Source of the DNA: Leptospira mayottensis 200901116
GTDB taxonomy: Bacteria; Spirochaetota; Leptospiria; Leptospirales; Leptospiraceae
Reading direction: 5' to 3'
Assembly: GCF_000306675.2 (NCBI RefSeq)
Contig: NZ_CP024871.1
Coordinates: forward strand, 271,001 to 335,000
DNA length: 64,000 nt
Under the pieces are notes generated by a model. The model saw nothing but the letters and a program-made list of their open reading frames with translations, did not search any database and was not told the origin of the DNA. The position numbers were made by a program, and so were the translations under genes. Within the stretch, counting starts at the first letter, position 1; every line of letters starts with the position of its first letter. Shown here one piece after another: positions 40,371 to 64,000 of the stretch.

Positions 40371-40401
40371 GCAATCCTAAAAGATTGAGATTTAGATTCA
40401 T

Positions 40402-40440
40402 CTATGGATCGGGGTATCACCCCAAGAGAGCGATCCATAG
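40402..40440. repeat. Inverted repeat
   Basis: CTATGGATCG (40402-40411) and CGATCCATAG (40431-40440) are perfect 10-bp inverted arms; GGGGTATCACCCC inside is itself nearly palindromic. It lies at the 5' edge of the decayed IS110 relic and may be part of that element or a structured RNA/terminator. Confidence 0.6.
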
Positions 40441-40529
40441 GAAAACTCTGCGACCTTCAGCTCAGAAGACGGACTTACAAGTTGAGAGGAATTTTGAAAT
40501 AGTAAGAATCTAACACACATGTTTTTTCA

Positions 40530-40586
<57 letters not shown>

Positions 40587-40701
40587 GAAGTCTCCCGAGG
40601 TTTCCGCCGTGTCGCTTCTATTAGAAAAATTTTTTTAAAACGGCAGTAAACCGAAACGAACGCGCGCAAAATCTCTTATGCGCACATTAGGAAGGACTCT
40701 T

Positions 40702-41118
40702 TTATGCGTTTCTTTGAATGCGAATCGCTCCGATCAAAAGAAGGATGATCGAAGTGAACATTCCTAAGATTCCTGGAAGTCCTACCGGAGGAAAGTTTGC
40801 AGGTGCGCCTGCGGCTCCTTTTAATGCGAGTCCGATAGGTAATAGAAGTCCGCAGACAGCCGCCCAAGAAGCGATCAGTTTTGAACGATTCGAAAGCGCG
40901 ACCTTATCGATCCAAAGGCCTACGATCATATTGTACATCGCGATCGGCATTCCATGGGAATGCCCTTCTCTCAGATAAAAACGCACGATACTCAGAATGT
41001 ATTGCCCATCTTTGACAACGTTCGTGTCGAACGTGGCTCCGAGCGCAAATCCTCCCATCGCGGCGAGTAACATTGCAGTGAAGCCCGCTATCACGTTGAT
41101 TTTTCCATAATGGATCAT
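40702..41118 (-). CDS. Four-helix membrane protein
   Basis: 138 aa with four hydrophobic segments (about 10-28, 58-72, 85-100, 112-132). LREGHSHGMPIAMYNMIVG contains two His and could bind metal or haem, and ALKGAAGAPANFPPVGLPG is a Gly/Pro-rich loop. I do not recognise the family. It follows the ArsR/SRPBCC regulator gene by 29 nt on the same strand, so it is probably the regulated partner. Confidence 0.65.
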   Translation of the reverse strand: MIHYGKINVIAGFTAMLLAAMGGFALGATFDTNVVKDGQYILSIVRFYLREGHSHGMPIAMYNMIVGLWIDKVALSNRSKLIASWAAVCGLLLPIGLALKGAAGAPANFPPVGLPGILGMFTSIILLLIGAIRIQRNA

Positions 41119-41147
41119 AATTTTTTCTCCCAGTTCATTTTTTTATA

Positions 41148-41960
41148 TCAATGCATCGGAGGCAGGTTCATACCTTTTCCGGTTTCGAGATACGTTTTCA
41201 AGTTACTGAGATGTCTAGGCCATCCTTGCGAAACTCCGAAAAAAGTAGTCGTTTTACCGTCAAAGTCGTCGTGTGTTACCGTTAATTTTACCGAATCCGG
41301 TCCGGAAGGTTCGAGTTCGTAAGTCACTCTGGATGCGCGATCTTTCGTGGCTTTCGGTTCCGCGGAAAGTCTGAACGTATAAGCCAGTTTTTTTTGGGGA
41401 TCAAACTCCAAAACGTCTCCTTCCACCACGGATAATTTATTTCCATCCTGACCTTTGATGTCGTAGGTAAGTTTAGCGCCCACTTTCGGTTCGAACGTAA
41501 CTGCCATTCCGTCGAACCATTCGGGTGTGATACTGGACTGGATCAGCGTATCCCAAAGTTTATTCGCGCTCGTCTTGATATACAAAGTATAGACTTGTTT
41601 TAATTCTTCCATTCTTCTACTTTCTCCTTCGATTTCGTATTTAAGCCGCGTTAGAGAACTCGCCCAGTGTTTGCTATATTGCGAAATCCAACGATCGTAG
41701 ATCATTTGGATTGGAATCGCGTTGAGATAAATGTTTCTGAACTTTCCCTTTTTTTCTATCTTTAGGAGATTTGCCTCCGAAAGAACCTTGAGGTGTTTCA
41801 TCACCGCAAAACGACTGAATTCGAAAAAGTCCGTCAATTCTCCCACGGAAATACCGGGCTTATTTTTTAGAATGTCCAGAATTCTCCTCCGACTTTCATC
41901 GGAAAGGGCCTTGAAGACCGGACTTAATTCTTTTTCTAACATGTGACTTAATGGTAACAT
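41148..41960 (-). CDS. ArsR-type HTH fused to SRPBCC/AHSA1 domain
   Basis: 270 aa. Residues 8-95 are a winged helix of the ArsR type (SPVFKALSDESRRRILDIL, SRFAVMKHLKVLSEANLL). Residues 120-265 are an AHSA1-like START/Bet-v1 fold (YIKTSANKLWDTLIQSS, PGA-type loop, THDDFDGKTTTFFGVSQGW). No metal-site cysteines are seen, so it is unlikely to be an arsenic sensor; the hydrophobic cavity of the C-terminal domain may bind a ligand. Such fusions usually control an adjacent small operon, here the four-helix protein. Confidence 0.8.
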   Translation of the reverse strand: MLPLSHMLEKELSPVFKALSDESRRRILDILKNKPGISVGELTDFFEFSRFAVMKHLKVLSEANLLKIEKKGKFRNIYLNAIPIQMIYDRWISQYSKHWASSLTRLKYEIEGESRRMEELKQVYTLYIKTSANKLWDTLIQSSITPEWFDGMAVTFEPKVGAKLTYDIKGQDGNKLSVVEGDVLEFDPQKKLAYTFRLSAEPKATKDRASRVTYELEPSGPDSVKLTVTHDDFDGKTTTFFGVSQGWPRHLSNLKTYLETGKGMNLPPMH

Positions 41961-42103
41961 GATTTTTAAAACGCCGATCTGTCAATCAAATCCGATAGGA
42001 CCAAAAAGAAAAGATTGCTATGTAGGGGGAAAATTATGTCTCTTATAAATTCTAAGTTTTATAGAGTTTGTAAGCCTTTTTTGCAAACAAAATCAGAAGG
42101 ATC

Positions 42104-42545
42104 CTAGTAAATGTATAACGGATCGTTTTCGCTTTGACTTTTTGTGCTGCCTTGACTACCGACGGAGGGTCGCACATAGGTTCCAATAAAAAGAGAAATC
42201 GAAAACAAGAAGTTCACATAACCGATTTGAAACGCACTCGAATACGGGAGCGCGGTGTTTCGAGTATGTAGCTGATACAAATGTTGACCGCCAAAAAAGG
42301 AACAACTCCCGTGAAAATAAATGCGCCTTTTTTAATATTCAATTTTAATAAATCGTAATGAGGATGAGCCTAAACCGGAAAGAGAAGTGATCGCATCGAC
42401 AAAAGCTCCGAGTAAGAGCAAAACGTGACCGGAAAGTATTTTGTCCTCCGTGTTTTATCCAAATATAACTTCAGTAAGAGTAGAAATAAATGCGCGTTAA
42501 ATAAACTCAGGCAAAATGCTTCCTGAACTAAAGCCGTATCGCTTC
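42104..42545 (-). pseudogene. Decayed multi-pass membrane protein gene
   Basis: On the minus strand coding-like hydrophobic segments occur in sequence but in different frames: ALVQEAFCLSLFNAHLFLLL, then KILSGHVLLLLGAFVDAITS, then KGAFIFTGVVPFLAVNICI, then SSAFQIGYVNFLFSISLFIG ending in SENDPLYIY and a TAG at 42104. At least three frame changes are needed to join them. The family was not identified. From 41961 to 42103 nothing else is seen. Confidence 0.55.
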
Positions 42546-42555
42546 CTATTTTGAT

Positions 42556-43818
<1,263 letters not shown>

Positions 43819-43916
43819 GCTGAAACTCCTTTTATTGCCTGCGAAGTATAACTCGAAAATCCTTTAGGGTCAACGGATAAAATTCGGTTCGTCTGTTTTC
43901 GATAGGGACGAAGAAG

Positions 43917-43947
<31 letters not shown>

Positions 43948-43951
43948 TGAC

Positions 43952-45649
<1,698 letters not shown>

Positions 45650-45665
45650 AACAGAGGAATTCAAT

Positions 45666-45779
45666 TTGTTACCGATTGTGTTTTTCTTTCTTTTTTGGGA
45701 CGTTTTATCAAGAGTTCATAAAGCCGTTCAAAATCTGGATTTTAAAAGAGACATGGCGTCTTTTCGGTTCGAATATTAA
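45666..45779 (+). CDS. Possible 37-aa small hydrophobic protein
   Basis: A TTG at 45666 with GAGGA at 7-nt spacing opens a frame coding for LPIVFFFLFWDVLSRVHKAV then QNLDFKRDMASFRFEY. One short hydrophobic segment and an amphipathic tail suggest a small membrane-bound peptide. It begins 16 nt after the radical SAM stop and could be co-transcribed. Too short for homology judgement; the ribosome site is the main support. 45780-45959 holds nothing recognisable. Confidence 0.35.
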   Translation: MLPIVFFFLFWDVLSRVHKAVQNLDFKRDMASFRFEY

Positions 45780-45959
45780 TGAGATAGTGGATCGGATTTC
45801 ACTGGTATGATATAAAAAAGAACCGGAAAAAAAGTTTCTGATTCTTGGAAGCTAGGATAGAATTTTACGTAGGAAGAAATCTGGTTTATAAATCGAAATA
45901 GTTGACTTTGGGAGCGAGTTAAGATAAGCCCAAAATTCTAGGATGACGTAAAATAACTT

Positions 45960-47063
<1,104 letters not shown>

Positions 47064-47090
47064 TCGACGTTATTCGCCGTTGCAAAATCA

Positions 47091-47252
47091 GTGTCGTCCC
47101 AAAATTTTAGAGTGTGGGAACTCCCACTGGAGTGTTCCAACGGTAAAATTCGTTAAAAAGTCGGATAAACTCTCAAGGAGACTTAATCTGTGGGAACTAC
47201 TACGTTTTATTACAAAATTACCGAATGATTGCGAAGGTTTGGGACAGACTCA
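47091..47252. repeat. Dispersed intergenic repeat, copy E
   Basis: The most complete copy: left end GTGTCGTCCCAAAATTTTAG, right end AAGGTTTGGGACAGACT, inverted to each other. Internal blocks are GTGTGGGAACTCCCACTGG (itself a hairpin: GTGGGA/TCCCAC) and TTAATCTGTGGGAACTACTA, then TTACCGAATGATTGCGAAGG. It lies 28 nt past the desaturase stop and about 80 nt from the convergent kinase stop. Confidence 0.7.
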
Positions 47253-47334
47253 GATTTCGCGTACTTACTTTTGTAGGGTGAGTGAAACGGATAGCGTAAG
47301 AAACAAAAGGTTACGGTTTGCAGAAAGATTTTTA

Positions 47335-50149
<2,815 letters not shown>

Positions 50150-50228
50150 AGTTTATAGGTTTTTAAATTGTATTTTCACCGTTAAAACTGGTAGGAGTTC
50201 CTACAATTCTAAGGTTTTGAGACGAGTT

Positions 50229-50231
<3 letters not shown>
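50150..50231. repeat. Dispersed intergenic repeat, copy F (partial, reverse)
   Basis: Read on the minus strand: AAAACTCGTCTCAAAACCTT, AGAATTGTAGGAACTCCTAC, ACCAGTTTTAACGGTG, matching the left half of copy E. The terminus overlaps the TAA stop of rsgA (50229-50231). The other end is not recognisable. Confidence 0.55.
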
Positions 50232-51302
<1,071 letters not shown>

Positions 51303-51505
51303 ACGATTCCCTCTGATTTCAAATTAAGATACAGACGTCATTCCCGCTTTCGGGATTCGGACGTTTCAATTTTCAGAATGGAATTCAACAATCATATTCG
51401 TACTTGATTCAAACCTGACTAACTTAAATCCCAAAGTCAATTAAAGAACGAATAAAATATTTAAAAGGAGTTCGACTTATATCGTTATTTTTCTTGCAAT
51501 ATTTT

Positions 51506-51537
<32 letters not shown>

Positions 51538-51548
51538 AGGCAAAAACA

Positions 51549-54962
<3,414 letters not shown>

Positions 54963-55010
54963 AGAGTTTTTAATTTTATAAATCACTAATATAATTTCAC
55001 GGAAGAAAGT

Positions 55011-56579
<1,569 letters not shown>

Positions 56580-56612
56580 TCTGGTGCGAAAAGTCCTGCG
56601 TTCGGTGATAAT

Positions 56613-56652
<40 letters not shown>

Positions 56653-56739
56653 TGGGAATATACTTGAAAGATTTGAGGGAAAAATAAACCGTTCCTTATG
56701 CGGTAAATTCCGGAATACAAAAAACAAAAAGGATTAAAA

Positions 56740-57450
<711 letters not shown>

Positions 57451-57477
57451 AGTGAGTTCGGTGTAAGAAAATTAAAG

Positions 57478-57700
57478 TCGTCTCAAAAATTCGGAAATTC
57501 TCACGAAATTAGAGTCCACTATTTATGAGTTGCTGTATAGAAATTTCGTTGTGAGGAATTGTTTCAAATACAAAAAGAACATAATACGAAGTAATTTGTG
57601 AAACTACTTCGTTCAAGAGATTAATGAATATTCAATTGTAATGTTGTCTTGACCCTTGAAACGTGGGAGTTCCCGCGTTTTGTTTTTACGGAAAAATAAA
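57478..57700. repeat. Dispersed intergenic repeat, copy G (composite, degraded)
   Basis: Left end AAAGTCGTCTCAAAAATTCG, then GAAGTAATTTGTGAAACTAC, then AATGTTGTCTTGACCCTTG and GTGGGAGTTCC. The last module matches copy B near 10190. No inverted partner end is found at the right. It begins about 28 nt past the methyltransferase stop. The remaining spacer to 58077 holds nothing clear. Confidence 0.5.
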
Positions 57701-58077
57701 CATATAGAGGGAATCACTTACGTTCGATTCGCATTCAGTAAGAGTAGGTGTTTTGCGAAGGATTCATTTTGTGTCGATGTTAAAACCGTATGGAAATTTT
57801 TAAGTACGATGGGCGGTTTATGCATGTTTCATTTTTCAATTGTAAAAGATTGTCTTAAGTAATTTTAATAAGGAAAATATAATATACTTATATATTATAT
57901 TTTGAATTTATCCCCAAAATCAAATGTGATTATATTTCAAGTTCGTGGTAAAAGTGGATTTCTCGCAGATTACACCTCTTTTGAGAGTTTATGGACTCTC
58001 AAGCAGTTGTTCAATTTCTATATACGACATCTCTATAAAATCCAAAGATAACGGTTATAGAAATCAAATTTCTACTT

Positions 58078-58957
58078 AGAGGTTGTCCCAAAACCTCCTT
58101 GTACTTGTAGTCTCAGGAAATAGATATGACATATGAAATCAGATTTAGGTCATTTAGATATCCCTGAAGAGATTTGGAAACGCCTTCATCCCTTGCTACC
58201 AAAGCGTAAAACAAACTCCAAGAAAGGAGGTCGTCCTCGGCTTGATGATAGAGTGGCGATGGCCGCAATATTTTACAGGGTAAGAACAGGAATTCAATGG
58301 AGATATATACCTCCGATGTTCGGTTCAAAATCAACGTTACATAGAAGATTTCAGGAATGGGTAGCCAGCGGAGTTTTTGATAAAATTGAAAAAGAAGCAT
58401 TAAAACTTTATGAGCGCACTGTTAAAATTAGAACTAAAAGAATGGCATCTGATGGTAGCTTCGCAAGAGCTCCCAAAGGGGGGCTTTCACGGGTCCAAAC
58501 CCGACGGATCGCGGCAAAAGAGGCCTTAAAAGGCATATTCTCGTCGATCGGCGTGGAGCACCTGTAGCTTTTGTAATCGCTTCGGCAGGAACTCACGATT
58601 CTAAATTACTTTTTCCTACTTTAGAAAAGTTCAAAGTATTTAGAAACAAAAAATTGCTTAAACCAGAAATCCTTTCTTTAGATAAGGCTTACTCTAACAA
58701 AACGATTAAGAACAATTTAAAAAGAAGAATATTCAATATCGAATTCCAAATAAAAAGAATGCGAGAAATCCTGAATGGATTGCTCCGCTAAATCCTTTTA
58801 GATGGACAGTCGAACGTACTTTTGCTTGGTTTAATGCATTTAGAGCCATAAAAACTTGTTGGGAATTCAAATTTGAAAATTATAAGGCATTATTCCAAAT
58901 CGCATTTGCTATCATTTTAATTAGAATGTCCTGGAAATAGGTTTTGGGACAAGCTCT
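58078..58957 (+). mobile_element. IS5-family element, inactivated
   Basis: About 880 bp. Left end AGAGGTTGTCCCAAAACCT (58078-58096) and the complement of the right end AGAGCTTGTCCCAAAACCT (58939-58957) agree at 18 of 19 positions. It carries a single transposase gene broken in at least one place. The GTCCCAAAAC core of the ends matches the ends of the dispersed intergenic repeats. An IS1533-like element begins 3 nt beyond its right end. Confidence 0.8.
58133..58940 (+). pseudogene. IS5-family transposase, frameshifted
   Basis: Starts at the ATG of MKSDLGHLDIPEEIWKRLHP, with the first catalytic Asp in MASDGSFARAPKGG. At the run AAAGGGGGGC (about 58470-58480) a -1 shift is needed to continue GPNPTDRGKRGLKRHILVDR, which could be programmed. 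A second change near 58740 is needed to join ILSLDKAYSNKTIK (second Asp) to IPNKKNARNPEWIAPLNPF and WTVERTFAWFNAFR (Glu). The second break has no slippery run, so the gene is probably dead. It ends at the TAG 58938-58940. Confidence 0.75.
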
Positions 58958-58960
58958 GAT

Positions 58961-60425
<1,465 letters not shown>

Positions 60426-60703
60426 AGATCGTTATTTGGTAACTATCACACAATAAAAAATGCATTCTAAAGTTTTGGAACAAATTTTTAATTCCAAATA
60501 CAGAACCTTATACGTCTTCAATAGACAAACCGAATAATTTAATATTTTCTTTTTGGGGAATAGAAAAAAGAAAAACATTTTTAAGGTGTGTCTCTTAAGT
60601 AGTGCTCTGGATTTGTCCTTTTTAAAATATTCTTCATAAAATATTGTTTTTTTTAATTTGTGTATAGTAATATCGAAAGCAATTTATAAATGGAGGGTAT
60701 TTG

Positions 60704-62398
<1,695 letters not shown>

Positions 62399-62408
62399 CT
62401 GATTTACG

Positions 62409-62455
62409 GATGTAGTAGGGTCATTTTAAATAAGATCTTATGATCTTACTACATC
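62409..62455 (+). terminator. Long stem-loop after the sphingomyelinase-like gene
   Basis: GATGTAGTAGGGTCAT (62409-62424) pairs with ATGATCTTACTACATC (62440-62455) at 14 of 16 positions and is followed by TTTAT. It begins 11 nt past the stop and probably terminates that transcript; the short T-run makes it moderate. Confidence 0.6.
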
Positions 62456-62539
62456 TTTATATAATCGTCTTTTGAATTTGAAGCTTGCCACAAAAGCGTC
62501 TAATGCGGAAGTTTAAAAACGAAAAAGACGTTCAAAAGT

Positions 62540-62628
62540 TCATAAATTATCTCGTAATCTGTGGAAACTACTTGCGAACTTATGAATGATTGAAGCAGAT
62601 TTACTTTAAGGTTTTGGGACGGACTTTG
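62540..62628. repeat. Dispersed intergenic repeat, copy H (right half)
   Basis: TCGTAATCTGTGGAAACTAC, then TTATGAATGATTGAAGCAGA and the end TTAAGGTTTTGGGACGGACT. It matches the right half of copies D and E. It stops about 10 nt from the stop of the TPR gene, on its 3' side. Confidence 0.6.
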
Positions 62629-62638
62629 AAGCAAAAAT

Positions 62639-64000
<1,362 letters not shown>

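Noticed and set aside
57656..57862. 68-codon plus-strand frame
   Set aside because: Starts inside a dispersed repeat, no ribosome site, no domain.

Overview
The window (about 38-40% GC by eye) looks like chromosome of a pathogenic Leptospira. The evidence is: spirochaete-type lipoboxes; a leptospiral sphingomyelinase-like haemolysin, a family known from pathogenic species; an IS110-family element that matches the IS1533 type in length, ends and transposase; many 7TM sensor / SpoIIE phosphatase proteins; and sparse genes separated by AT-rich spacers full of degraded mobile DNA. I cannot name the species from sequence alone. No rRNA, tRNA or CRISPR was seen.

Layout. 1-7.0 kb: a partial lipoprotein, a cytochrome oxidase subunit IV-like protein, an ATP-grasp-like protein, an exported hypothetical, an MFS transporter, then a short operon-like run (Bfd-type ferredoxin, RibD-type reductase, GT51 transglycosylase). 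7.2-16 kb: two large receptor/PP2C phosphatases flank a panE-like reductase and a DUF2062/TPR-lipoprotein pair. 16-22 kb: two MaoC/HadA-like dehydratases, a monoacylglycerol-lipase-like hydrolase divergent from a sulfatase-fold lipoprotein, a DUF3052 protein, a (GTTTTC)7 repeat and a crotonase. 22-25 kb: a histidine kinase whose 5' part has decayed, next to an intact-looking IS5-family element. 25-37 kb: an RND pump, a DegT homologue lacking the usual lysine, an epimerase and TetR regulator divergent from a second RND pump, then a TolC-like protein. 37-47 kb: acyl-CoA dehydrogenase, CWC and GNAT proteins, a decayed IS110 relic, a membrane protein with an ArsR/SRPBCC fusion, a decayed membrane-protein gene, a lipase-like hydrolase, a B12-radical SAM enzyme and a desaturase. 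47-57.5 kb: a hybrid histidine kinase, RsgA, a GMC oxidoreductase fused to an alpha/beta hydrolase, a second GMC oxidoreductase and a methyltransferase. 57.5-64 kb: a broken IS5-family element abutting an IS1533-like element, then a degenerate sphingomyelinase and a partial TPR protein.

Themes. Lipid and fatty-acid chemistry recurs (MaoC pair, crotonase, acyl-CoA dehydrogenase, desaturase, lipases, GMC/hydrolase cluster). Signalling is dominated by 7TM-DISM receptors. Two RND pumps lack an adjacent adaptor gene. The most distinctive intergenic structure is a family of roughly 100-160 bp repeats, with ends like GTCCCAAAAC, that tend to sit at the 3' ends of genes and resemble the terminal repeats of the resident IS5-family elements.
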